DNA of 64,000 bases from contig NC_063151.1 in NCBI RefSeq assembly GCF_020921035.1, positions 18,482,934 to 18,546,933 of the forward strand, written 5' to 3'. The notes below the pieces were generated by a model. The model did no database searches. It was not told where the DNA came from and worked only from the letters and a program-made list of their open reading frames with translations. The stretch's first letter is position 1. Every line of letters starts with the position of its first letter. Source of the DNA: Rhodamnia argentea (lineage: Eukaryota; Streptophyta; Magnoliopsida; Myrtales; Myrtaceae). Both the position numbers and the translations under genes were made by a program. Below, piece after piece: positions 1 to 10,100 of the stretch.

Positions 1-2
1 TT

Positions 3-479
3 TCAAAACAGAGACTCGTGATGAATCTCCTCCAAGTCCTCCAGTTTCGGGCACTCGTTCAAGTCCGGGGCAAGGCACCGCCTTGACTCAGCTGCAGCCG
101 CCACTTGGACAGCGTCCACCTGGGCCCCGACCTCGGTGGCGCGCCGGCGGATGGAGGCAGCTGAGACCTCGCCGCGCAGCGAGTCGCGGCCCTCGCGGCA
201 GATGAGGTCGGGGAAGTTGAGGCGGGCGGAGGGGCCGCGGAGGTAGAAGACGGCGGTGTCGTAGGCGCGGGCGGCGGCCATGGGGGTGGCGTAGGAGCCG
301 AGCCAGATACGGGAGCGCTTGTTGGGCTCCCTGATCTCGGCCACCCACTTGCCCCACTTCCTCATCCGGATTCCCCGGTACGGCTTCTTCAGCTGCTGCT
401 GCTGCTGGAGGTGGTGCGGCCTTCTCTTGATTCGCTCCTTCTCTGTCGTCGCATCATCACCGTAGCGTTCGGTTTCCAT
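3..479 (-). CDS. DREB/ERF (AP2-domain) transcription factor with EAR repression motif
   Basis: A single-exon gene encoding 158 aa. Residues about 34-90 form one AP2 domain ([36 protein letters not shown]). The domain has Val at position 14 and Glu at position 19, the DREB-type DNA-contact signature. The sequence closely resembles group II / DREB A-5 proteins (RAP2.1, RAP2.10 and DEAR type). Near the C-terminus, residues 139-144 read DLNECP, a DLNxxP EAR motif known to recruit TOPLESS co-repressors, so a nuclear repressor of DRE/GCC-type promoters is inferred. A basic, Gln-rich stretch (17-32) precedes the AP2 domain. The start was taken at the METERYGDD Met: the open frame continues upstream for 61 residues, but that part is low-complexity and overlaps a TATA-like box. 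The stop lies only 3 bases inside the window edge. Confidence 0.9.
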   Translation of the reverse strand: METERYGDDATTEKERIKRRPHHLQQQQQLKKPYRGIRMRKWGKWVAEIREPNKRSRIWLGSYATPMAAARAYDTAVFYLRGPSARLNFPDLICREGRDSLRGEVSAASIRRRATEVGAQVDAVQVAAAAESRRCLAPDLNECPKLEDLEEIHHESLF

Positions 480-533
480 GGATAAGCTCTTGATTCTCGA
501 GGGTGAAAGATGAAGGGTTGAATGGTTGAATGG

Positions 534-541
534 TATAAATA
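534..541 (-). promoter_or_regulatory. Candidate TATA box of the DREB/ERF gene
   Basis: On the minus strand this reads TATTTATA, 55-62 bases upstream of the chosen ATG, followed by a pyrimidine/GA-rich leader. It would put transcription start about 25 nt before the ATG, which supports the internal Met over the longer open frame. It is judged by position and sequence only. Confidence 0.4.
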
Positions 542-885
542 GAGGGAGAGAGAGGAGAGAGAGTGGGTGGGGAGGCAGATGAATCTGGCAAAGAGATTGG
601 GACGCCAAGTTGCCATCCTTTTGCAGCACACAAGCACGAAGCCGCCTTTTCTTAATCTTCAAAACTCAGCCGACATAAGTCCGTCATCACGCTCTCTCTC
701 TATCTCTCTAACGTAGGAAAGAGGAAATTCCTGATGTCGGCGATGAGATGGGATTCATGTTCAGGAAATTTGGTCTGTTGGGGACCGTTTTTTATCTGTT
801 TTTTTTGACAAAGTTGACGGCTTTTAATGTCACGTGGTGTTTTGTTTTTCCTTTGGTGGGTAGATTCATGCACGTGCTTGCAAAG

Positions 886-891
886 GAGAGA

Positions 892-929
<38 letters not shown>
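886..929. repeat. (GA)n microsatellite
   Basis: About 20 nearly uninterrupted GA units, with one GGGA interruption near the left end. Confidence 0.95.
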
Positions 930-932
<3 letters not shown>

Positions 933-1118
933 GGATTGGTATGGAAAAAGATCGGGTTTTGTCGGGGAAGGCGGGGCGAAATTCATGCAAATCAATTGGA
1001 ACAAGTCACGACTTTGAATAGGGGCGAAGTATTTTGGACGACATTAGGGGGGGGCCGAAACCAGAAATTCCTAGTTAAAATTTGACTGTATATTACTCCC
1101 TTTTTTTTCTTAACAAAG

Positions 1119-1259
1119 TTTACCTGGTGAGCCGCTCTAGATTTGTCATTCGACACCGACATGTAAAGAAACAAGTCAATAACACGTAAAAGTTCTTTTT
1201 TTATGGCCGAGTATGAATTTACCTGGTCAGCCGCTCTAGATTTGTCATTCGACACTGAC
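1119..1259. repeat. Pair of about 42-bp direct repeats
   Basis: Copy 1 (about 1119-1160) and copy 2 (about 1218-1259) share TTACCTGGT, GCCGCTCTAGATTTGTCATT and CGACAC with only two or three differences. They lie 99 bp apart, start to start. They match no recognised element. Confidence 0.85.
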
Positions 1260-1777
1260 CGTATATTATTAACCGTCTTCACAAGGCGAAAGGAACCACT
1301 CGTGAGAATGATGAGTCGAGCATCGTTACACTAATTTTTATATCGGGTTTTGAGAACAAGAAAAGTGTTTTTTTTTGTCCCCCTTAATTAGAGAGAAAAA
1401 AAGTACTCTCTTTTTTTTTTTTTGTCAACACACTGTCTCGCTTATATTATTATCTGTAATCGGTATAAAAAAAAATTCAAAAATACATTTATCCGAACAT
1501 GCTTTTCTATATTTGCAGATCCCAGGAATATTATTATTATTATTATTAATTATTTTTTTTTGGTGGTCAACCCAGGAATATTATTTTGACAAAACAGGAA
1601 AGTTTCCGAGAAATTTATCATTATAGGTTGGGGAGAGAAAGGGAGGTCGGTGCCAAAGATGAAGACCCGAAGAGAGAGAGAGCAGAAAAATGAAAGGAAA
1701 GTGACTTTTCCGTCCACGCAATCGCCAGCCCCGTCCCCAATGGCCGTGAACGAACCAACACACAATTTGCAAATATC

Positions 1778-1781
<4 letters not shown>

Positions 1782-1811
<30 letters not shown>
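1782..1811. repeat. (GA)n microsatellite
   Basis: Fifteen GA units between an A-rich left flank and an AAGAAATAAA right flank. Confidence 0.95.
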
Positions 1812-1814
<3 letters not shown>

Positions 1815-1895
1815 AATAAAATAAAAGAGTCGGCGGAAAATCGGGTACTCCAAATTCAAAAGTGTGTGTGCTGTCAATTGGCTTATTTTTAATTT

Positions 1896-2331
1896 GGATT
1901 AATGTCGCGAAAAAATCAAAACTGATATACATATGGTAAATTTATCTCAATTCATTTTTTTTACCACCTTTTGATAAATTTGCCCCAAACCCGGTACACC
2001 GTGATAAATTTACCATCCGTTAGTTTTCGTTGAATCTAACCGTTCAAATTGCTAAGTTGGGTGGCACGTGGCGAGTTCACGAGTGCACGATTTTGAGATT
2101 TTTACCCTCTGTTTGTCACGGGTTTATTAATTTGAAATTTTGTGATATTAATCCAATTTAACGGAAGGTAAATTTGTCATAGGTGTACCAGTTTATGATT
2201 TTTTTATGGTCAAAAAAATAGTTTGGGATTTATCACGGGTGTAACAATTCGAAGTTTTTCGTGGTCAAAAAAATAATTTAAGGTAAATTTATCATATATG
2301 TATTAATTTGGAGTTCTTCGTGATATTAACC
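1896..2331. mobile_element. MULE-like MITE with long terminal inverted repeats
   Basis: The left end reads GGATTAATGTCGCGAAAAAA; the right end, read as its complement, begins GGTTAATATCACGAAGAA. The inverted similarity continues for about 50 bp into an ATACATAT..TAAATTTA segment. The element is flanked by TTTTTAATTT (1886-1895) and TTTTTAATTA (2332-2341), a 9-10-bp target duplication with at most one mismatch. A 9-11-bp duplication with long TIRs is the hallmark of Mutator-like elements. There is no coding capacity. The interior repeats a loose 60-70-bp motif (GTAAATTTATCA, GGTGTACCAGTTT, GTCAAAAAAATA). The family call rests on TIR length and TSD length only. Confidence 0.7.
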
Positions 2332-3818
2332 TTTTTAATTAATATATCCTCTCTCTCTTTTTTTAATTTCTAAATTGAAAATTGTTCTGGTTAACCTTGG
2401 GAGAGCAAAGCTCTGGACTTTGTCACGTGGAGGAAGGAGGAAAAGCGACTTTGCGTGCAACTTGGGGGACGGTTGTCATCCACACACGAAGACACCCAGC
2501 TCCCCCTGTCCCATACGACTGTTCTGATGGCGCTAATAGAACACGCCGTCGAATGGGTGGATCGAATCGAAAATATCCAATTTAAATGGATTAATTTTCA
2601 TGCAATGTTCGTCCATTGACACGTGTTCGACCCGGAACCATATCCTAAAATACTCTCATATTTAATTAAATCTAAACTCACATCCAAACTGCGATGAGAG
2701 TACGAATGAGTGAGCGTGAGATTGAATGAGAGCAAGAGACAATAAAGAGAAAGAGATAAAAGTGAGTTGAGTGTAAATAAGTTGTAAATCAAATTTACGA
2801 CCCATTTAATACTCATATTACGTTTAAACACATTTATAACACATTTATTGAATATAACTAACTCATTTAACAAATCAGCCCATCATATATAGTTTAAGAA
2901 ATAGGTTTATGATCGACTTTCTCTGCAAACAATCACCCGAAAAATGATGAAGAATGGTCGGTTTTCTACTCAATGACTCGAGCGGTGTCGATTTGTTCAT
3001 GGATTAAAGCCCAACCTTTCTGTGTTTGACAACCGATGCATCAATATCGATCGCATACCCATTGATGAACTATTAGTTAGCTAATAAGATGTTCGAATAA
3101 AGATGGAAGTAGTAAACAAAGGGTGGCTGAAGACGAGGCCATTGCCACCGACTCCGTTACTGAACATGGGACAGAGCAACTAAGCCACAAAGTTATTTTG
3201 TTGTTCGCCTCACGGTCCCTCTAAATCGATTAAGACCTCATTTCGTTTTCGCATCGATTACCTCTGGAAGCGCTCAAGATCATTCAAAGCTCTTTGCTTT
3301 GTATCCAAGAACTTTCGCACTTGGCAGATTTTATAGAACCGCACCCAACCAAGGGTGCAAGTGAGTCTGTCCGGCTGTGGGCATGTCGAAAGGAGGAGGA
3401 GGGCCTCCAAGGGTGCGGTTCCATTCACACGGAGCCAAGCCGATCAGATTTAGGCCTACGACCCAATTCAAAACCCTTTATGGTTACGTTGTCAACTTGG
3501 CAAATATCTTCCAAATTCGGCAGAGAGAGCGACTTAGGCAGGGACCAATCGTGAAGCGGGTGAACAAGCACCTGAACTAGAGGGCCGGTCTCCCATGGAA
3601 GCCTAAGCCTTTAGTAAGGATCCCAAGATTTTATGGATTCCTTCTTCGTTACTGTGGCTAACCTGAAGCTCAACATCGTCAAGCTCAGGTCACGGTGCCC
3701 GGTTAGTTCCTCAAATCCTTTTGTGGGGACAAGACTAGATACAAAGAGGACCCAGATGGAAAGTAGTTAGACTCAATGGGGAATTCAGTTTGGGGGGATG
3801 GGGGGGAAGTTGGTTAAC
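2332..3818. other. Intergenic, no gene supported; dispersed repeat at about 2550-2880
   Basis: The part around 2690-2805 (GAATGAGTGAGCGTGAG and TTGTAAATCAAATTTACGACCC) recurs in similar form at about 55,120-55,220, so it is a dispersed repeat of unknown class. The rest (2880-3818) shows only short frames with no recognisable domain. Confidence 0.5.
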
Positions 3819-3821
3819 TAA

Positions 3822-4174
3822 GGGTGCGCATGGTAACACTTCTTTACCGGAAATCAACTTCCGATCAAAAGTTGGTTTCTCTACTTCTTCTAAAAAACAG
3901 AAGTTAATTTTTCTACTTCTGCTTCAGATTGACTTCTGATCGGAGAAATTCGTTTGGTAACGATTCAAAATTTCTACTTTTGAGACATTATTATCAAAAT
4001 CTTTAGCGGCGAGGAGGCCGACGGTGGGGCGGCCGGGGAAGGTAGGCATGCAGAGGTCGGTGTGATCAAACAAGTGATTCTAAAGTGGAGAAGAAAATTT
4101 TACCAAACGGATTTCCTTGCCGGATTGACTTCCGGTAGAGAAATCCAGAAGCAGAAGTGTTATCATGCAGCTCC
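3822..4174. mobile_element. PIF/Harbinger (Tourist-like) MITE, 353 bp
   Basis: The left TIR is GGGTGCGCATGGTAACACTT; the right TIR, complemented, is GGAGCTGCATGATAACACTT. Both ends are flanked by TAA (3819-3821 and 4175-4177), the TWA target duplication of PIF/Harbinger elements. Inside are inverted, diverged AGAAGT/ACTTCT-rich arms around a short GC-rich centre (GGCGAGGAGGCCGACGG). No transposase is encoded, so it would depend on a Harbinger transposase elsewhere. Confidence 0.8.
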
Positions 4175-5857
4175 TAAGATACCCAAAAAGATGAAAGAGC
4201 TCTCCAAGGAATTTCATCAAACACTTTCGATGCAGCCAGGGCTTTACTTGTGCAGCTCCAAGCCCACATCTGTCTTCAAGAGAACAAATATCCCACCTCA
4301 GAATCCTTCGAGGACTGGTGGGCCTTCTGTTAGGCAAGGTTTGAGCTTTTGTAACCTGAAGCAACATATTAACTTGGCTTGTCATGCGTACACAACAAGC
4401 ACCAGTGGCTTGGTGAATAAAATTACTTAACGTACACAGCAATCCTAGCAAACCGACTCGGTCAACACAGCCACTATAATTGCAGGAGCATTTTGGTTGC
4501 TTTACCAGCAATTATTCGCAATTTTGTTATATATCCACTCAAAAGTTTGCAATTGATCGAGCAAGAGTACTACTATCGAGGTACAGATAAAGATAGGAAA
4601 GATCTACAGAAAATAATTGTGTTTCCTTCCACGCAGCAAGCACTTATGAGCAATAGCAAAACCCTAAGGTGAAATCTAACCCACCTTTTAGAAACAGAGA
4701 ACAACTACAAGGTTATGGCAACCCCAGTAGTGGACCGATAGTCATCAGTGACAACAATCAACAAACAAACTTCAAAATAGTTAAAGACAAGGTATGACTT
4801 CATATTTCACAATCTTAAAGTATTACGCCGGTAAGGACGGGAAAAGTGATCTACTCTACACCAAGCCACCTTTTGTTACTAAACATTATACACGGAATTC
4901 ACCAAGTGCAGACAGATAGGAAAATGGAACTTGCGGGAAATTTGAAGGCTGAAAAATCCAGTCATAACTCTACTTTGAGCAGCCAAGATCAGAACCAGTT
5001 GACAGACCAAAACTTACTCTCCCTGCATGGCTTGGCTTAAATTCCATACAGCATATACCAAAAGCACTATTTAAAACTAAAGCAGCCTCATATGGTCCCA
5101 CTACTAAACGCTGCACCATAATCAGTAGACAATCCTTTAGAGTACCATGTTCTCCTTTCCCCAATCAAAAGTCAATCAGAACGCAAAGTTTTTAAGATTC
5201 AAGGGGGCATTCTAATCTCATAAAACATCACATCCATCTTACACATTCCACGCAGTCCTGAATATATCTCTGTCTATATTGTCACTGTTTATGGTAAGCT
5301 CCCAGCATCCGTGAGACGGAGATATTACATCTGAAAACCAAAGAGAAGTACTTAATCTCCATGATCTAGAAATATTGCAGTAGAAATTTTATGCGCACCT
5401 CCAAATGCTTATGCTGAATGCACAAAAAACATTTCCAAAAAGCTGTTCAGCTCAAGATTCAATCAAAACGGAGACTGACTCAAATCTTTTCCTTCTATTG
5501 GGATTTAAATCCTAATAAGGGTGCACTTATACTAAGAGCAGATTTATTATCCTGTCTCGAAATGAAATACTCGTTGTTGATGGAGAAAACACAAAATGAG
5601 CCGTGTATTGCTGTTAATCCAAGCGATAGATCCAGTAAGAGAGTTAAGCCCTTGAGAAATGTGGTGTATAACATATACAGACCGAGAACTTTCGTACGCA
5701 AAATTGGTGGAAACAAACCAGCCAATTAGTCGCCAATTCGTCCAAACGGCCATCTCGTCCCAGGTAACCATATGATCAGCTCTTGAACACAATGTCATAA
5801 TTCAATTATCAAATGGCTATGAAACGAACTTTGACAATGAGAGATGCAATTTTTGAA
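4175..5857. other. Intergenic / 3' flank of the NYN gene
   Basis: No gene is supported. A 50-residue frame at 4176-4342 (plus) looks protein-like (see findings), but it has neither a clear start nor a recognisable domain. The part next to 5857 is the likely 3' UTR of the minus-strand NYN gene. Confidence 0.5.
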
Positions 5858-7129
5858 TCAGAAGTAGACATCTTCCTCATTGTCACTATATCCCAACACG
5901 AAGCCATTGGGTACTTCCTCTGTGTCCCATTCTTCTTCTTCCTCCTCTTCCTCCCCTTCTGAAAAAGCCGAAACCCTCACACTACCATTCTCAGACCTTC
6001 CTGCAACAAGCTCATTCAGTACATTGTCCAAGTCGCTGTCTCCGTCAACGTCCTCATCAAAGACCGAAAACGAAAAGAAACCGTCCTCCCTATCAGCGTC
6101 CTCCCTCTCTGTCCTCCTATTGGGCACCAAATCCTCCCCGGTAACCTCCCCATTCTCCACCCCATTCCAAGGAACCCACAGATCGGCATGCCTTCCCAAT
6201 GCCTGATCCCAGTCCCCGACCACAACTGTCCCCAAATTCGCCTCCCTCGCCTTCCTCAACATCTCCGAAAAGTCCGAATCATCAGACACCAAGAACAACC
6301 AATCAATCCTTCTACTCATTGAATGTTGCATTTGCCTCTTCAGGGCCCAATCCGCCGCCTGTGGCTTATCCTCCACAGTCTTAACAAAAATGCCAGCTCT
6401 CCTCAACTCCGATGCCAAACCGTATCCGACTTTCGGCTTGATCAACACCCTGGCCGCCTCGTTATACTTATGATTCCCAGCTACATACTTCTCCCTGTAC
6501 TTTTGCCTCTTCTTCCCCTTCAAAGACCTCATCCTATTCAACTTCTTTTGCCTCTCTCGCTCGTGCAACTGTTTAAAATGCCTCTTCAAGTCCAAATTCG
6601 TCTTACACTTTCGGCCGCACACCCCGCAAACGTAAGGCTCGGCCGGAGCCACAATCCCCTTGCGCTCGAGAATGTCGAGCTGCTTGCGCTCCCGGCGTTC
6701 CTCAACGACCCACTGGGGGAGGTGAATGAACGCGTGCCGGTTGGCGTACGCCGACATCTCGACGACGTCGCCGAAGTTCTGCGCTACCCGCCTGAGGGCG
6801 GTCGCGGCCTGGTACGGCGGGCCCCGCGGCGGCTTGTTGTCCAGGTCCCACAGGACCACCACCTTCTTCTGCTTCGGAGTGTAGATACCTTGCTTGTTCC
6901 TCACCATGTCGATGTCCGCCGCGGCAGAAGCTCTGACCGGGGCGCACCGGAGCGAAACGAGAGATTTTGGCGGGGTTTTCGAGATGAGGGTCGGTTTGAA
7001 TTTCAGGTTTCCGGGGTTGCTGAGGAAGGAAGAGCAAGAGAGATGGAGGGGCTTGGTGGATTGGAGGTGAAGCGACAGAGGAGGAGGTTTTATGGAGAGA
7101 GTGTCCAGAGATATGCAGAGGGGATTCAT
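5858..7129 (-). CDS. NYN-domain (PIN-like) putative endoribonuclease with C2H2 zinc finger, organelle-targeted
   Basis: A single-exon gene encoding 423 aa. Residues 1 to about 70 are rich in Ser, Leu, Pro and basic residues and poor in acids, ending CAPVRASAA: a typical plastid (or mitochondrial) transit peptide. The NYN fold starts at VVVLWDLDNKPP (88-99, acidic residues D95 and D97) and resumes at WLFLVSDDSDF (277-287, D283, D284, D286) and VVVGDWD (302-308). These are the conserved acidic positions of the metal-dependent NYN/PIN nuclease centre. A C2H2 finger (C168-x2-C171-x12-H184-x4-H189) and a Lys/Arg-rich segment (190-215) lie between the two halves and probably bind RNA. The C-terminus is acidic with a run of eight Glu. 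Plant proteins of this type are annotated as putative endonucleases; some NYN relatives in Arabidopsis (MNU1/MNU2) trim mitochondrial mRNA 5' ends. The exact substrate is unknown. Confidence 0.88.
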   Translation of the reverse strand: MNPLCISLDTLSIKPPPLSLHLQSTKPLHLSCSSFLSNPGNLKFKPTLISKTPPKSLVSLRCAPVRASAAADIDMVRNKQGIYTPKQKKVVVLWDLDNKPPRGPPYQAATALRRVAQNFGDVVEMSAYANRHAFIHLPQWVVEERRERKQLDILERKGIVAPAEPYVCGVCGRKCKTNLDLKRHFKQLHERERQKKLNRMRSLKGKKRQKYREKYVAGNHKYNEAARVLIKPKVGYGLASELRRAGIFVKTVEDKPQAADWALKRQMQHSMSRRIDWLFLVSDDSDFSEMLRKAREANLGTVVVGDWDQALGRHADLWVPWNGVENGEVTGEDLVPNRRTEREDADREDGFFSFSVFDEDVDGDSDLDNVLNELVAGRSENGSVRVSAFSEGEEEEEEEEWDTEEVPNGFVLGYSDNEEDVYF

Positions 7130-10100
7130 GCTTTACACCTTGCAGAAGAGTAGGAGAATCAGATTCGTCGGAACTTCTCCGGCGAGCGACAATTCATGGC
7201 TTCCGAGGGAGTGGAGAGTCGTCGTCTCCAAGATATCTGAGGAAATGCCAATGAGAGCTTATCATTCAGTAAGAAGATACGATGCATCCAGTAATAAAAA
7301 TGTGAACTTTATCCGGAGAGCGAGTCCCGCTCGGTACTTGCCACTTGGTATCGTAATCGTCATCATATTCCCATTACCCACGGAGAAGGTCCGAGTCCGA
7401 CCCTACGCGGAGCATCCGAAACGGTACCCAGCCATCGGACTGGGGAATATGCTTTGAACCCGGACCGGGCGGGTCAACCGGCTCGATCGGTTGAATTATC
7501 GGGCCTGGCAGTAGCGAACCGTGGCTAGGATTTAGATTCGAAGGATGGGTTTTGGGATACGCTTCGAGTTTTTTGTACCTAAAGGAGTTGGGTTCGAGAT
7601 GTCGTGTTCTCAAACCGTGTCGATTTTGAGATGGGATTGGGGTATTGAGCTGTGCGGCGACGGGTTTGTTTTGGGTTTCCGAATAGGTACGATCGATCCA
7701 AATTCATCTCACTTCTACTCAATCTCCGTCAAAGCTGGTCTCGTTTTTCAAGAGCCGTATAATATGGAGGATTAAGTGAGATCTTTAAGTCATATTCATC
7801 TCTAGCTCTCTAATCTCTACCTTGCAATTATTAACAAAGATAATGAAAAATGCGGGTGTCTAAAGGTTCAATCGGCAACTTGAAATGTGGTTTAGGATTA
7901 AAGAAGGTTCACGCTATTTCCACCATGGCTATAACTTATAGCGCTCCCTAACTTATTGAGTTGACAAAACTAACCTCAAGAGAGCTAATTAATCAAAATC
8001 ACAGATGAAAAAGGTACGAGTTGTTATTTGTTGAAAATGCAAAAATCATGCATTGCTATAAAAATATAAGATTGTTTGTATTAACCAAAACAATAATTTT
8101 TTACTCCGCCACCTTATGTTTTTTTTTCCCAATTAGTTTATATACGGACTTTATTTCCACTCCTCCATTTATTCACGTGCTTATTAAGGATCATTTTTAA
8201 AGGATTTGTGTTAGAATAATTAACTATCAAACTACGCCTTCGTCTAATAGCTTAAAGCTTTGAGAATAGTTGATGGTGATCCCACAAAATATCACCTAGT
8301 ATCATAGCAAAAAGTTATGAATTCAAATCTTCAAAACCTTATTTGCTTCTCTAATTTCATATTTTCATGCTTTAGGCTAAGGCCAAAGTCCACCAAATCT
8401 CACAATTTAAACCTTGTTGATAATATTTGTTAATTAACATATTCTAAGTATAAATTATAATCACAAAGAGCTCACAACTTTAACCAAAGGATTCCCTTAA
8501 GAAAAGCTTGAACTAAAGAATTGTGCACTACAAGGAGTTATTTCCACATTAAACTTCACGGAAACGTTGCAAGCAAAATGTACTTTATTTAATATTCTTT
8601 TAAATTAGAATCTCGATCGTTCAACTTATTATTATTTTTTTGGTCGATGTTCGTTCAACTAATTAAATTGCTTCAATCTTATATGATTCTTGTAATGAAG
8701 CAATGAATACGTTCCTTTCAATTGGCTAGAATCTATTACTTGGACGAAACTAGATCTTATAGAATCATGTTGAAAATTTGACGATACATTTCGTACCTTG
8801 CTAAAAAATCAATCATTATTTACCAAGCACACATTATCTAAAGAAATCCAATTTTCTCTCGATATGTTCATAAAAAAAAAAGCCAATTCGGGCATATTCT
8901 TTCCCCAACTAATGAAGAAATCTTGGCTGAATTGCCACATATGAAATTAAGCACAATTTTGCAAAGAAATAGCTCACTTGTTTTTTGAGAAGAGATAAGA
9001 AATATGCTCAACATCACTGGATTAAATAGTTCACCCATCTCCTTGTTATTTGAAGAAACCCTCCACTTCAATTGATAATTTTTTTCACAAAAAGCAAACA
9101 TGAGATAACGAATCAAATCTTTAACTAAGATTTCGGATATGTGTCGCAAATTCAACTTAATTATGTTTCGTCCCTTACTCGGAGAAAGACGATCAAAAGA
9201 AGAAACAACATGTTAGGAAGGGTTGATAAAAACGATTATACTGATTGATTTACATTAAAGGTATACTTTCTCTCTTTCTTCAACTTTTCATTAATGAGAT
9301 CTCAGCGACGGTTATTACGGACCAATCAAATTTTAGGATATGTCTAGAGCTATTCAAGGAATGGAAATAGCACGAGCCTTAAAGAATTAGCGAAATTACG
9401 CCGGAACATCTCTCTTATCTCTCGATTTGAACCCTTGTTCTCCACTTCATTAAGTGTGATTGGTAGGGAAACTTGCATAGGTTGAGAGCGTCGTTGTTAT
9501 CACATTGCTTCACCGTCTTGGCGTCACTGGAAGAAGAAGTAACCGTGGAAATTCCGTAAGTAGACCCGGAAAATGAAGCATTATTCCTGTGGTATTATCA
9601 GTGCCAACAAAGGAGAACAACATGGGCCGGGCCGCTCAAGTTATCTGTCAGTTTCTGGCCTTGTACCTGAAAATTCTTGAACGGCATGAGCTACGAAGTG
9701 CGATGACAAGGACTTGTCGGGGCACGAGACTCTCCCATGTTAGGCTACATGTACCCGTCCTTTAGCTACTTCGTCTAGCAGGACAACCCTATTCTTGAAA
9801 TTTACTCTGTCATTCCATCTTGCTGTGACCACGTAAGTAGAAGAAACCACTCAAAACCAATGGAACATTCATTCCGTTAGTAACCTGTACTTGTGCCTAA
9901 CGAAAACTTGATCTGACAACCTAACATTCTGCAGAAAGAAAGATCCAAGCACTAGTTCTGTAGCTTTGCTCTTCAGTGTTTTTTTTTTTTCTTCCTCTTG
10001 TTATGTCTTGGGTCCTGACAAATTCATTTGTTCCCCAGACATTAGCCCAGATAAATTTTTTTTTTTTTAAAATAACCATACATAACCAAACTGAGGGCAA

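Larger units (their letters stand above)
480..1895. other. Upstream intergenic region of the ERF gene, with microsatellites
   Basis: No gene is supported here. The region holds two GA microsatellites, an ATT run (about 1530-1550) followed by a T-run, and a pair of about 40-bp direct repeats listed separately. The short open frames on both strands are translations of the GA/CT tracts. Confidence 0.6.

Noticed and set aside
3-662. Longer start for the ERF protein at 662
   Set aside because: The extra 61 residues are Ser/Leu/His low-complexity and cross the likely TATA box and leader.
3294-3580. Two overlapping plus frames with mixed composition
   Set aside because: Possible relic of something once coding, but no domain can be named and both frames close quickly.
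6323-7153. 276-codon plus-strand open frame
   Set aside because: Antisense shadow of the NYN-domain gene; high GC on that strand keeps it open, and it shows no domain.
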